From Hyphomicrobiales bacterium (GTDB lineage: Bacteria; Pseudomonadota; Alphaproteobacteria; Rhizobiales; Rhizobiaceae): DNA of 64,000 nt. Position numbers and translations under genes: made by a program. Below are positions 40,342 to 50,111 of this stretch, piece after piece. The notes beneath the pieces were generated by a model that was not told where the DNA came from, did not search any database, and saw only the letters and a list, made by a program, of their open reading frames with translations. Every line of letters begins with the position of its first letter. Within the stretch, counting starts at the first letter, position 1. The DNA lies in assembly GCA_900465685.1 (NCBI GenBank), contig UEGR01000012.1, positions 62,001 through 126,000 of the forward strand, in the 5' to 3' direction.

Positions 40342-41835
40342 TTAGCTCTCGAAATGATCGCGGACAAGGCGGTCGAGCAAACGCACGCCATAGCCGGACG
40401 CCCAGGTCTGGCTATATTCGTTTGCCGGTGACCCCATTGCCGTGCCTGCCACGTCGAGATGCGCCCAAGGCGTTTCGCCCACGAAGCGCTTCAGGAACTG
40501 TGCAGCGGTGATCGAGCCGCCGTAACGACCGGCGCTGTTCTTCATATCGGCGAATTTCGAATCGATCATCTTGTCATATTCGGCGCCAAGCGGCAGACGC
40601 CACAGCTTCTCGCCCGTTGCCTGGCCCGCATCGTAAAGCTGGTCTGCCAACTCATCATCGTTCGAGAACAAGCCTGCATGATACTGGCCAAGCGCCACCA
40701 TGACCGCGCCGGTCAGCGTAGCCAGATTGATAATGAAGCGCGGCTTGAAGCGATCATTGGTGTAATGCAGCGCATCGGCCAGAACCAGACGGCCCTCGGC
40801 ATCAGTGTTGATAACCTCGATGGTCTGGCCAGACATGGTCGTGACGATGTCTCCCGGGCGCTGTGCATTGCCATCGGGCATGTTTTCCACAAGGCCGATC
40901 ACGCCAATCGCATTGACCTTGGCCTTGCGTCCAGCGAGCGCACGCATCAGGCCCGTCACGGCAGCAGCGCCGCCCATGTCGCCCTTCATGTCTTCCATGC
41001 CGCCAGCCGGCTTGATGGAAATACCGCCCGTGTCAAACACGACGCCCTTGCCGACAAAGGCGACCGGCTTTTCTTTGCCCTTTGCACCCTGCCATTCCAT
41101 GATGACGAGACGTGGCGGACGCACCGAACCCTGCGCAACACCGAGAAGCGCGCCCATGCCGAGCTTCTTCATTTCCTTTTCGCCGAGAATCTCGATTTTG
41201 ACGCCGAGCTTCTCAAGCTTTTCCGCTTCTTCGGCAAATTCCACTGGTCCCAGCACATTGGCCGGTTCATTGACGAGATTGCGTGCCTGAATGACGCCGT
41301 CCGAGATGGCTTCCGCTACTTCGAAGGCCTTCTTCGCGCTGTGCGTATCAGCAACATTGATGGTGATCTTCGCAGCGTGCTTCGGTTCTGCGGTTTCCTC
41401 GTTCTTGCGCGTCTTGTAACGGTCGAACTTGTAGGAGCGCAGGATCATGCCCAGCGCTACGTCAGCCGCTTCATCACCGGCAATCGTCGTTTCCGGCAGA
41501 GCCAGCGTGACCGTCGCGCGTTCTGATTTGCCGATTCGCGAAAATGCCGCGCCGCCGATCTTCAGCCAGTCGTCATTTCCAAGCTTGCCGGGCTCGCCGA
41601 CGCCGACCAGAACGATCTTGTCGATGCCGCCAGCCGTCGTTTCGATTGCTTCAGCCGTTTTGCCCAATGCGCCGGTGAAATCGGAGATTTCGAGGATGCG
41701 CGCAATCTTTTCCGCCCCGCCGACGGCCTTTGCCGCTTCTTCAGCGAAGCCTCCGCCTTTGGCAACCAGAACGATGGCTACGCCTTTTTCCGGTGCTTCA
41801 AACTCGCCGAAAGAAATCGAAGGACGTTTAGACAT
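40342..41835 (-). CDS. pepA: Leucyl aminopeptidase
   Basis: The M17 peptidase of 497 residues: substrate and metal motifs [31 protein letters not shown] and the diagnostic NTDAEGRL near residue 348. A dinuclear metal site removes N-terminal residues in the cytoplasm. ATG 41835 ([20 protein letters not shown]) is the family start, and the longer frame to 41934 is rejected. Divergent from lptF. E. coli PepA also binds DNA; this cannot be judged here. Confidence 0.95.
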   Translation of the reverse strand: MSKRPSISFGEFEAPEKGVAIVLVAKGGGFAEEAAKAVGGAEKIARILEISDFTGALGKTAEAIETTAGGIDKIVLVGVGEPGKLGNDDWLKIGGAAFSRIGKSERATVTLALPETTIAGDEAADVALGMILRSYKFDRYKTRKNEETAEPKHAAKITINVADTHSAKKAFEVAEAISDGVIQARNLVNEPANVLGPVEFAEEAEKLEKLGVKIEILGEKEMKKLGMGALLGVAQGSVRPPRLVIMEWQGAKGKEKPVAFVGKGVVFDTGGISIKPAGGMEDMKGDMGGAAAVTGLMRALAGRKAKVNAIGVIGLVENMPDGNAQRPGDIVTTMSGQTIEVINTDAEGRLVLADALHYTNDRFKPRFIINLATLTGAVMVALGQYHAGLFSNDDELADQLYDAGQATGEKLWRLPLGAEYDKMIDSKFADMKNSAGRYGGSITAAQFLKRFVGETPWAHLDVAGTAMGSPANEYSQTWASGYGVRLLDRLVRDHFES

Positions 41836-42228
41836 GATAACTCCAAACCGATGGCCCATTGATAAATGACACGATTGTGTCGCGACTTTTCCCCACTCAT
41901 GTGAGACGAATATGGCGAAACAGCAAGGGTGCAAGCCCTTCCTTATCAGTTTTGCGTTAACTTGGGCGAACAGTCATCAAATGCAATCGATATCCTGGTC
42001 ACACCTCGGTCTTTTCATTCAGCAGTTGCGCAGAAACATGTTGCCTCAGGCAGTTCAATCCTTTTAACAGACGGGAGCTAGCGCCAGCGCTTCGCTTTTA
42101 GTAATCTGTTAACTGCGTTTATTCGGGCAATCTTAGCCAAGCGGCATTAGATTAAGTTCATTATTGGGAGTGCCGTTCCTTAATTGTGAATGGGCTCCTT
42201 CAACGGAACCGGGATGTAGACTCCACCT
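41836..42228. other. Divergent pepA-lptF intergenic region
   Basis: 393 bases without a gene. It includes an AT-rich stretch before lptF (TTAATTGTGAATGGG) and the leader of pepA, which is preceded by a short palindromic run around AGCGCCAGCGCTTCGCTTTT near 42080-42101. No riboswitch or small RNA is evident; it must carry the lptFG operon promoter. Confidence 0.5.
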
Positions 42229-43440
42229 ATGCGATTGATAGAGTTGTACATCCTGCGCCGCGTGGCGATCATGTTCCTCGCTGTGCTGGGCGCAGCGGTG
42301 GGCATTACGTGGACGGTGCAGGTGCTTCAGCGCATCGACTTTCTGACAACCAGCGGCCAGACTTTTCAGACGATCATTCAGTTCAGTTCGCTTTTGATCC
42401 CGTCTGCCATTCCGCTGGTGATGCCCTTTGCGCTGATCATCGCCATCACGCAGACACTTTCGACGATGAACCAGGATTCCGAGCTTGTCGTCATCAATGC
42501 ATCCGGTGCGCCTCGCAGTGCGGTGATGCGCCCGATCCTGATGCTGGCCGCCGTGATTTCCATCGTTTCGTTTCTGGTCGCCAATTATGTCGATCCCTAT
42601 GCGCGCATGAACATGCGCGCCATGATCGCCAATGCCAGCGCAGACCTCGTCAATCTGATCGTGCAGGAGGGCAGCTTCCGCAAGCTTGCCGATAATCTCT
42701 ATATTCAGGTGGCTGAGCGCCGTGCCGATGGCAGCATCGGCGGTCTTTTCATCGCCGATTCCCGCGATCCGTCGCTTGATCTCATCTACTACGCAGCCGA
42801 TGGCGGCATCGCCACGACGGATACCGGCGCCAATATGCTTCTGATGCAGAATGGTGAAGTGCAGCGCCGCAGCGTTTCCGATGGCACAGTTTCGATCATC
42901 AAATTCGATTCCTACGCATTCGATCTCAGCCAGTTTGCGTCCGCTGGCGACGATTTCGTGATCTATGCGAAAGACCGTCCGCTGTCTTATCTGCTCAATC
43001 CGGATCCAAACGATCCGATCCTGCAAACGCGCCCGCTCCGTTACAAGGCGGAATTGCATCGACGTTTGACGCAATGGCTCTATCCGGTGGTCTTCGCCAT
43101 GATCGCGCTGGCTTTTGCTGGCGATTCCCGTTCGCATCGTGAAGCGCGCGTTTCTGCATCCTTTTCGGCCATCAGTACTGCTTTGCTCGTCTATTGGGCC
43201 GGGTATTTCGCCTCCGACCGCGCCGACAAGGAAGAAGCCTATATACTCGTCATGTATCTGGTGCCCATCGCCGTCATGCTCGTAACCGGCTTTGCGCTGG
43301 CGACCGGGCGCAGCATCGGGCTGCCCAGCAAGTGGAACGACCGGATTCTCGACAATTTCGATCGCCTCAAGCAGATCGTCTCCGATCTTTATGATCGCGT
43401 GATGGGCCGCTTCCGCGGCAATGCGGGAGGTCAGGCATGA
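42229..43440 (+). CDS. lptF: LPS export permease LptF
   Basis: The 403-residue inner-membrane protein starts MRLIELYILRRVAIMFLAVL with six predicted helices, three on each side of a periplasmic beta-jellyroll domain (about 130-280). LptF and LptG form the membrane part of the LptB2FG ABC transporter, which extracts LPS and drives it toward LptC-LptA-LptD. It overlaps lptG by ATGA. The order lptF-lptG-lptD is the usual alphaproteobacterial one. Confidence 0.95.
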   Translation: MRLIELYILRRVAIMFLAVLGAAVGITWTVQVLQRIDFLTTSGQTFQTIIQFSSLLIPSAIPLVMPFALIIAITQTLSTMNQDSELVVINASGAPRSAVMRPILMLAAVISIVSFLVANYVDPYARMNMRAMIANASADLVNLIVQEGSFRKLADNLYIQVAERRADGSIGGLFIADSRDPSLDLIYYAADGGIATTDTGANMLLMQNGEVQRRSVSDGTVSIIKFDSYAFDLSQFASAGDDFVIYAKDRPLSYLLNPDPNDPILQTRPLRYKAELHRRLTQWLYPVVFAMIALAFAGDSRSHREARVSASFSAISTALLVYWAGYFASDRADKEEAYILVMYLVPIAVMLVTGFALATGRSIGLPSKWNDRILDNFDRLKQIVSDLYDRVMGRFRGNAGGQA

Positions 43441-44525
43441 TCGGCTGGACACTTGGTCGCTACTTCTTCACGCGTTACGTGCAGATCACCTTCTATTTTC
43501 TGCTGGGCATTTTCGCGCTTTCGATGCTTCTCGACTTTACCGAGAATGCCAGCAAACTTTCAAATCTGCCTGATTACACGGTTTGGGCAGCGCTCGGCAT
43601 TTCGGCCATGCGCGTGCCATTCATCATGCAGCAGATGATTCCCTTCGTGGCGCTGTTCTCGGCCATGGCGACCCTGATTTCGCTGAACCGCAAATATGAG
43701 CTGGTTGTAGCGCGTTCAGTCGGCGTTTCAGCCTGGCAGTTTCTGCTGCCAGCCTGCCTCGGCGCGCTGCTATTCGGTGTCGCAACAATTTTCGTGCTCA
43801 ATCCGCTCGCCGCTTATGGTTTCTCCAAGGCTGAAGAAATCGCGGCAACGTGGAAAAACGGCAAGACTACCGACGTTTCCGCACTGCGCGACCCCTGGCT
43901 TCGCCAGAAGACCGATGAAGGCGAAACGATCATTGGCGCAAAGAGCATTCTGGATCAGGGCGCGACGCTTGCCGACGCGACTTTCATCCAGTTCGACAGC
44001 CAAAAGAATATCAGCGTGCGCTACGACGCCCGCACCGCACAGCTGATGGATGGTCATTGGCAGCTCAACGACGTGACGCGATTCGCGCGCGGCGAAGAGC
44101 CCAAGAAAATGGCCAGCTTTGCTATCCCTACGCAGCTGCGTCCGGAATATGTCGAAGAGAAGCTCGCTTCTCCCGATACGATTCCCTTTACTGAATTACG
44201 ACACAAGATCGAAGTTGCGCGTTCATTCGGCTATTCGGCAAACGCATTTGACATGCAATACCAGTCACTTCTGGCATTGCCTGCGCTTCTGATGGCGATG
44301 ACTCTCATTGCTGCAACAGTGTCCCTGAAATTTGTGCGTTTCGGTCAGTCCGGTGCGATGATTCTGGGTGGCGTTGTTGCTGGCTTCATGCTTTATGTCG
44401 TTTCGGTACTGGTCAAAGCATTCGGCAATGCGGGATTCGTTCCGCCGTTTGTAGCTGCCTGGGTTCCTGTGATTATTGCGACATTCTTTGGTGTCTCCTT
44501 TTTGTTGCATAAGGAGGATGGTTAG
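43437..44525 (+). CDS. lptG: LPS export permease LptG
   Basis: The 362-residue partner of LptF, same architecture: N-terminal helices (TLGRYFFTRYVQITFYFLLG), a periplasmic domain (about 100-255) and C-terminal helices ending SFLLHKEDG. Its start overlaps the lptF stop (ATGA), and its TAG overlaps the GTG start of lptD by one base. The chain shows that LptF, LptG and LptD are made together. Confidence 0.95.
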   Translation: MIGWTLGRYFFTRYVQITFYFLLGIFALSMLLDFTENASKLSNLPDYTVWAALGISAMRVPFIMQQMIPFVALFSAMATLISLNRKYELVVARSVGVSAWQFLLPACLGALLFGVATIFVLNPLAAYGFSKAEEIAATWKNGKTTDVSALRDPWLRQKTDEGETIIGAKSILDQGATLADATFIQFDSQKNISVRYDARTAQLMDGHWQLNDVTRFARGEEPKKMASFAIPTQLRPEYVEEKLASPDTIPFTELRHKIEVARSFGYSANAFDMQYQSLLALPALLMAMTLIAATVSLKFVRFGQSGAMILGGVVAGFMLYVVSVLVKAFGNAGFVPPFVAAWVPVIIATFFGVSFLLHKEDG

Positions 44526-46894
44526 TGGGTTTGAGTAACACCCGCATGGTATTGCCCCATCTGCTCTCGCGCTTCTCGCGTGGGACTGCTTTGGCGTGCG
44601 TCCTTGCTTTGCCTTTCATTTCTGTCGCAGTCATGCCCTCGCCCGCTTTAGCGCAGGAGTCACTCGGAGCCAATTACAAGAGCGATCCGAATGCCCGGAT
44701 GCTTCTGCAGGCCGATGAGCTTGTCTATGATCGCGATGTAAACACCGTAACCGCACAAGGTCGGGTCAAGATCGAGTATGACGGCAATCGCCTTGTCGCA
44801 GATAAGGTGACCTATAATCAGCAGACCCGCCGCATGACCGCGACCGGGAATGTTGAGGTCGTCGAACGTGACGGCAACAAGATCTATTCCGATCATATGG
44901 ATGTCACCGATAGTTTCCGCGACGGCTTTGTGAATGGCCTGCGCGTCGAGACGACGGACAATACACGTTTTGCCGCTGAAAGCGCCGAGCGCAGCAACGG
45001 TGAAATCACAACATTCAATAATGGCGTCTACACGGCTTGCGAAGCGTGCAAAAAAGACCCCGACAGGCCTGTTCTGTGGCAGATCAAGGCCCGCAAGATC
45101 ATCTGGAACAGCACCACGAAGACCGTGCGTTTCGAACGCGGCCAGTTCGAGTTCTTGGGCATGCCGCTGGCATGGTTCCCTGCCTTCGAAATGGCTGACC
45201 CGACGGTTAAGCGCAAGAGCGGCTTCCTGTTCCCCGGCTTTGCTTACAAGGACGATCTGGGCTTCGGCATCAAGAATTCCTATTTCTGGGCTCTTGCACC
45301 GAATTACGACGTGACCCTTTCGTCGACCTATTACACGAAGCAAGGCTTCCTGAACGAAGCCGAGTGGCGTCATCGTCTGGAGAACGGCACCTATAATCTG
45401 CGCATCGCGGGCATGCATCAGGCCAAGCCCGGCGAGTTCGATGTCGCCACCGTTGATCGCGATGTCGACAATCGCGGTATGATCGCTTCGAAGGGTGATT
45501 TCGAGATCAATTCGCGCTGGCGCTACGGCTGGGACGTCATGGCCCAGAGTGATCGCAACTTCAGCCGTACTTATAGTATCGAAGGATACAATGCCGGAAC
45601 GCAGGTTTCGAAAATTTACCTGACCGGCATCGACAATCGTAATTATTTCGATTTGAATTTCTATCGCTTCAATGTGCAGGAATCCCTCCTGCCGAATAAT
45701 CCGAGCGAGATTCACTCGAAGCAGCCTTGGGTTTTCCCAAGCCTTGACTATTCCTATACGCTGCCCGAGCCTGTCTATGGCGGCGAGCTGAACATTAACA
45801 CTAATCTGCAAGCGCTTTATCGCGAGAATTCAAATTTCGCGACGCGTGTAGGTAATCAGACATTCTATCCTCGTATTCCCGGTTTTGCTGGAACAAGCGC
45901 TCGTTTGACCAGTGAAGCGGAGTGGCAGCGCACATACATTACGCCATCCGGTTTGGTTATCACGCCCTTGCTCGCGTTGCGCGCGGATGCAATTGGTGCG
46001 AATACCAGTTTGGATACCAATATGAGTGAGTATACGGCTGCCGTCGTACGCTCCGAAGCGCTGCGGGCAATGGCCACGGCTGGTCTCGAACTGCGCTGGC
46101 CGATCCTGTTCTCGACCACCAGTTCAACGCATATCATTGAGCCTATTGCGCAGATCTATGTGCGCAACAATGAGCGTTATGCCGGTGAATTGCCAAACGA
46201 AGACGCTCAGAGCTTCGTGTTCGACGCGACGAACCTGTTCTCGCGCGACAAGTTCTCTGGCTATGACCGCGTTGAAGGCGGCACGCGCGCCAATCTTGGC
46301 TTCCGCTATTCTGGAAGCTTCAGCAACAGCGACTGGTCGCTGTATGCCTTGGCAGGTCAGTCGTTCCAGCTTGGCGGTCTGAATTCCTATGCCACGAGCG
46401 ACTTCGTGAATGTCGGCGCGGATTCGGGCCTAGACAGCGCGCGCTCCGACTATGTCGCGATGATCGGCACGTCCAATTCAACTGGTCTGGCACTGGCCGC
46501 ACGCGGTCGTTTCGACAAGGACAGCCTGTCCGTGCGTCGTGGCGAACTTGAAGTGCAGCAGAGCTGGAAAAAGCTGACTTTGACAGCGCAATATGCCTAC
46601 ATCACACCGCAGCCGGCCTATGGCTATAACGATCTGCGTCAGGAAGTGACCGGTACGGCTTCGGCGAAGGTCAACGCCAACTGGCGCGTGTTCGGATCTG
46701 GTACTTATGACCTTGTGTCCAGCACGTTGGTCCGTGCGTCATCTGGCCTTGCCTATGATGATGAGTGCTTCACCTATATGATGGCTTACACGCAGACGCG
46801 TAATCCGGGTGAGGACAAGGCATCGCACGGTATCGGGTTCAATATCTCGCTGCGCACGCTCGGCGACATCGGCAGCGGCAACCAGACCTTCTAA
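44525..46894 (+). CDS. lptD: LPS-assembly protein LptD
   Basis: The 789-residue outer-membrane translocon inserts LPS into the outer leaflet. Start GTG 44525 overlaps the lptG stop. A long signal peptide (cut near ALAQ, residue 44) is followed by the OstA/LptA-like domain (about 50-170: LLQADELVYDRDVNTVTAQG) and the C-terminal beta-barrel. Disulphide-forming cysteines appear as YTACEACKKD and as DDECF near the C-terminus; the latter is the conserved barrel site. A hairpin follows the stop. Confidence 0.95.
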   Translation: MGLSNTRMVLPHLLSRFSRGTALACVLALPFISVAVMPSPALAQESLGANYKSDPNARMLLQADELVYDRDVNTVTAQGRVKIEYDGNRLVADKVTYNQQTRRMTATGNVEVVERDGNKIYSDHMDVTDSFRDGFVNGLRVETTDNTRFAAESAERSNGEITTFNNGVYTACEACKKDPDRPVLWQIKARKIIWNSTTKTVRFERGQFEFLGMPLAWFPAFEMADPTVKRKSGFLFPGFAYKDDLGFGIKNSYFWALAPNYDVTLSSTYYTKQGFLNEAEWRHRLENGTYNLRIAGMHQAKPGEFDVATVDRDVDNRGMIASKGDFEINSRWRYGWDVMAQSDRNFSRTYSIEGYNAGTQVSKIYLTGIDNRNYFDLNFYRFNVQESLLPNNPSEIHSKQPWVFPSLDYSYTLPEPVYGGELNINTNLQALYRENSNFATRVGNQTFYPRIPGFAGTSARLTSEAEWQRTYITPSGLVITPLLALRADAIGANTSLDTNMSEYTAAVVRSEALRAMATAGLELRWPILFSTTSSTHIIEPIAQIYVRNNERYAGELPNEDAQSFVFDATNLFSRDKFSGYDRVEGGTRANLGFRYSGSFSNSDWSLYALAGQSFQLGGLNSYATSDFVNVGADSGLDSARSDYVAMIGTSNSTGLALAARGRFDKDSLSVRRGELEVQQSWKKLTLTAQYAYITPQPAYGYNDLRQEVTGTASAKVNANWRVFGSGTYDLVSSTLVRASSGLAYDDECFTYMMAYTQTRNPGEDKASHGIGFNISLRTLGDIGSGNQTF

Positions 46895-46902
46895 AAATTT
46901 AT

Positions 46903-46932
46903 GACCGGAAACATATTCTTTTGTTTCCGGTC
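46903..46932. other. Hairpin after lptD
   Basis: GACCGGAAACA and TGTTTCCGGTC form an 11-bp perfect stem with an 8-base loop just after the lptD stop. No T-run follows on the plus strand, so it is not a classical terminator and may tune the lptD-surA boundary instead. Confidence 0.5.
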
Positions 46933-47183
46933 ATCTGTGCTCTGGGACATTTCGCATAGAAATCGCCTTCTCCAAGAAATTGCGATTTCGTTCAGTAAGC
47001 AGCCCTCAATCGTCTTGTAAAATGCGCGAGGGTCATTGTTTCGCCGCACTGCCTCCTCTATACAGACAGCACTATAGTTGGTTTCCGATACTCTTGCGGC
47101 TCGATGACAAGCATATCCGAAACCGAATGAACACATCCGGTGACGGGTTTCGTTCACCGACCGCAAGGAAATCGGGAAACAAG

Positions 47184-48146
47184 ATGATGTTTGCAAGACC
47201 TCTTTTCGCCTCCCTGTTAAGCGCTACTGTCTGCCTGACGGCGCTCGGCACGGTTGCACTTCCCTCTTCGGCTTTTGCCGCTGGGGAAGGTGAGGTCAAG
47301 GTTGTCGTATCCGGCAATGCCATCACCAATGGTGATATCCAGCACCGGATGGCGTTTTTGAAGCTGCAACGCAAAGGCGGCAATCTCACCCAGCTCGCGC
47401 GTCAGGAACTGGCTGACGAAATGCTGAAGCGAATCGAGATGAAGAGCCGCAACATCAGTGTCTCCGATCAGGAAGTCGATCAGGCCTATGCGGGCTTCGC
47501 ATCCCGCAACAAGATGACCCTCGCCCAGATGAACCAGGTGTTGAATCAGGCAGGCGTTACGCCGGACCACTTCAAGAAATACATCATGGTCCAGATGGGC
47601 TGGGGCCGCCTCGTCAGCGCTCGCTTCCGTGCAACCGGCATGGTCAGTGAGCAGGATGCCGTACAGCGCATGCTGAAGGATGGCGGCAAGAAGCCAGTCG
47701 CAACCGAATATCATCTCCAGCAGGTGATTTTCGTTGTCCCGACCTCGAAACGGTCTCCGGCACTTCTCGCGAAGCGTCGTCAGGAAGCCAATGCGCTTCG
47801 TTCGCGCTTCCAGAGCTGTGATGCCACGCGCCAGCAGGCCAAGGGTATCATCGATGTGACCGTCCGCGATCTTGGACGCATTATCGAACAGCAGCTGCCG
47901 GGCGAATGGGCCAAGGATGTGAAGGCAGCCGGCGTAGGACGCACGACACCGCCGCACGATACCGAAAAGGGTGTTGAGTTCCTCGCAGTCTGCGCCACGC
48001 GCCAGCTGTCGGACGACCGCGTCGCCCAGCTCGTTTTCTCCATGGAGGGAGCGGACTCGCCAGAAGGTCAGGAAAAGAAGGCTGACGCGCTCTCCACCAA
48101 ATATCTGGATGAGCTGCGCAAGAAGGCCACCATCGTTAATCGCTAA
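47184..48146 (+). CDS. surA: SurA-like periplasmic chaperone/peptidyl-prolyl isomerase
   Basis: Start ATG 47184 (MMFARPLFASLLSATVCLTA) has GGGAA six bases upstream; a longer form from 47127 is possible. The 320-residue product has a signal peptide (cut near AFAA), a SurA N-terminal helical domain (VVVSGNAITNGDIQHRMAFL ... LARQELADEMLKRIEMKS) and a short parvulin-like part (YHLQQVIFVVPTSKRSPALL). It escorts outer-membrane proteins such as LptD, and sits between lptD and pdxA as in many proteobacteria. Confidence 0.88.
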   Translation: MMFARPLFASLLSATVCLTALGTVALPSSAFAAGEGEVKVVVSGNAITNGDIQHRMAFLKLQRKGGNLTQLARQELADEMLKRIEMKSRNISVSDQEVDQAYAGFASRNKMTLAQMNQVLNQAGVTPDHFKKYIMVQMGWGRLVSARFRATGMVSEQDAVQRMLKDGGKKPVATEYHLQQVIFVVPTSKRSPALLAKRRQEANALRSRFQSCDATRQQAKGIIDVTVRDLGRIIEQQLPGEWAKDVKAAGVGRTTPPHDTEKGVEFLAVCATRQLSDDRVAQLVFSMEGADSPEGQEKKADALSTKYLDELRKKATIVNR

Positions 48147-48243
48147 AATTCCGGCGGCAGCAATGCTGTCGTTCAGGATAAGGCAATGATATGAGCTGGC
48201 ACGGTCCTTCCGGTTGCCAGCTTTTATTTTTGGAATCAAAGCC

Positions 48244-49275
48244 ATGTGCGCAAAATCTGTCCTTCCGCTCGCGGTTACTATCGGCGACCCGTCCGGTGTT
48301 GGCGCGGATATTGCGCTGGCCGTCTGGCTCAAGCGGGATGAACTGTCCCTGCCGCCCTTCGTACTGCTGGCAGATCCCGCACAATTGAAAGCGCGTGCGC
48401 GGCTTCTCAATTTCGACGTTCAGATTGAGGCAGTTGCAGATGCCACCGCATCGCGGAGCGTTTTTGCGCGTGCATTGCCTGTCTTGCCGCTCGTCAACAG
48501 GCACACGGAAAGCCCCGGCAAACCGCTGGCGGAGAACGCAGCCGGTACAGTTGAAGCAATTGAACGCGCCGTCGCTCTCACGCTCGCCGGCGAGACGTCC
48601 GCTGTCGTCACTTGCCCTATTGCCAAGAAGCCGCTTTATGAAGCCGGTTTCCCACATCCGGGACATACGGAATTTCTGGCGGAGCTTGCTAGCCGTCACG
48701 TCGGTACCGAAATCACTCCTGTAATGATGCTGGCTGGGCCGCAATTGCGCGCAGTGCCGGTGACCATTCACATTCCGCTTGCCGAAGTGCCGCGACAGCT
48801 CACGACCGAGAATATTCTTGAAGTGTCGCGCATTACGGCGCGCGAACTGCGCGAACGGTTCGGCATTGCCCAGCCGCGTCTGGCGCTTTCCGGCCTCAAC
48901 CCCCATGCGGGCGAAGGCGGAGCACTCGGCAAGGAAGATGATGACATCATTCGCCCGGCAGTCGAACAGCTGCTGCGCGACGGCATTGATGTGCGCGGCC
49001 CCCTGCCCGCCGATACGATGTTCCACCGCCAAGCGCGGGCGGCTTACGATGCTGCAATCTGCATGTATCACGATCAGGCGCTGATTCCGGCCAAGGCACT
49101 GGCGTTCGACGAAACCGTCAATGTGACGCTCGGCCTGCCCTTTATCCGCACCTCGCCGGACCACGGCACAGCGTTCGACATTGCAGGTCAGGGCATTGCG
49201 CGACCGGACAGCCTGATTGCAGCGATCCGGCTTGCCCACGAGCTGGCAGAAAATACAACAGGTACCAAGGCATGA
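48244..49275 (+). CDS. pdxA: 4-hydroxythreonine-4-phosphate dehydrogenase
   Basis: PdxA acts in pyridoxal-phosphate synthesis (DXP-dependent route). The 343 residues show [15 protein letters not shown] at the start, [11 protein letters not shown] (metal His), [14 protein letters not shown] and [15 protein letters not shown], which carry the substrate and metal ligands. ATG 48244 ([20 protein letters not shown]) fits the family; the frame is open 30 bases further 5'. Overlaps rsmA by ATGA. Confidence 0.95.
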   Translation: MCAKSVLPLAVTIGDPSGVGADIALAVWLKRDELSLPPFVLLADPAQLKARARLLNFDVQIEAVADATASRSVFARALPVLPLVNRHTESPGKPLAENAAGTVEAIERAVALTLAGETSAVVTCPIAKKPLYEAGFPHPGHTEFLAELASRHVGTEITPVMMLAGPQLRAVPVTIHIPLAEVPRQLTTENILEVSRITARELRERFGIAQPRLALSGLNPHAGEGGALGKEDDDIIRPAVEQLLRDGIDVRGPLPADTMFHRQARAAYDAAICMYHDQALIPAKALAFDETVNVTLGLPFIRTSPDHGTAFDIAGQGIARPDSLIAAIRLAHELAENTTGTKA

Positions 49276-50102
49276 GCATCGACAACCTGCCCCCGCTTCG
49301 CGAAGTCATCGAACGGCATGATCTGATGCCGAAGAAGTCGCTCGGGCAGAATTTTCTGTTCGATCTCAATCTGACGTCCAAGATCGCTCGTCAGGCAGGT
49401 GACCTTAAAGACCAGCCCGTCATCGAGGTTGGTCCCGGCCCCGGCGGGCTGACCCGCGCCCTTCTGGCGCAAGGCGCCTATGTGACGGCAATCGAGCGCG
49501 ACGAACGCTGCCTTGAGGCACTGGCGGAGATTGAGGCGCATTATCCAGGCCGCCTGCGGATTATTTCCGGCGATGCGCTGGAGCAGGATTTCAAGACACT
49601 GTTTCCCGACGGGCCAAAGCCACGGATCGTCGCCAATCTGCCCTATAATGTCGGCACGCAATTGCTGCTAAACTGGCTTCTGTCTGAGCCATGGCCGCCC
49701 TTCTATTCCTCCATGACGCTGATGTTCCAGCGCGAAGTGGCAGAGCGCATCGTGGCAGCGCCTGACAGCGATCATTATGGCCGCCTCGGCGTACTTGCAG
49801 GCTGGCGGACAAAATCAAAAATCGCTTTCGACGTGCCCCCGCAGGCCTTTACGCCGCCACCGAAAGTCATGTCATCGGTGGTTCACATCGTACCGTTGGA
49901 AAATCCGCTGCCCTGCAATGCAGCGGCGCTCGGTCAGGTGACTCAGGCTGCTTTCGGCCAAAGGCGGAAAATGCTGCGCCAGAGCCTGAAGCCAATCGGC
50001 GGCGCTGCCTTGCTTGAAAAGACCGGCATTGACGGTACGCGTCGCGCCGAAACGCTGAGCGTCGAAGAATTTGTCGCTCTGGCGAATGCCTATCGCCCGT
50101 AA
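49272..50102 (+). CDS. rsmA: 16S rRNA (A1518/A1519-N6,N6)-dimethyltransferase
   Basis: The 276-residue KsgA/RsmA enzyme dimethylates the two adenines near the 3' end of 16S rRNA. Motifs: [20 protein letters not shown], the SAM-binding [16 protein letters not shown] and the catalytic [12 protein letters not shown]. Its start overlaps pdxA. It ends nine bases before the convergent M23 peptidase stop. Confidence 0.97.
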   Translation: MSIDNLPPLREVIERHDLMPKKSLGQNFLFDLNLTSKIARQAGDLKDQPVIEVGPGPGGLTRALLAQGAYVTAIERDERCLEALAEIEAHYPGRLRIISGDALEQDFKTLFPDGPKPRIVANLPYNVGTQLLLNWLLSEPWPPFYSSMTLMFQREVAERIVAAPDSDHYGRLGVLAGWRTKSKIAFDVPPQAFTPPPKVMSSVVHIVPLENPLPCNAAALGQVTQAAFGQRRKMLRQSLKPIGGAALLEKTGIDGTRRAETLSVEEFVALANAYRP

Positions 50103-50111
50103 TCTGTCGGA

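Noticed and set aside
42133-43452. Long minus-strand frame over lptF
   Set aside because: Antisense to lptF, which has all family features and is coupled to lptG; the antisense product is low-complexity.
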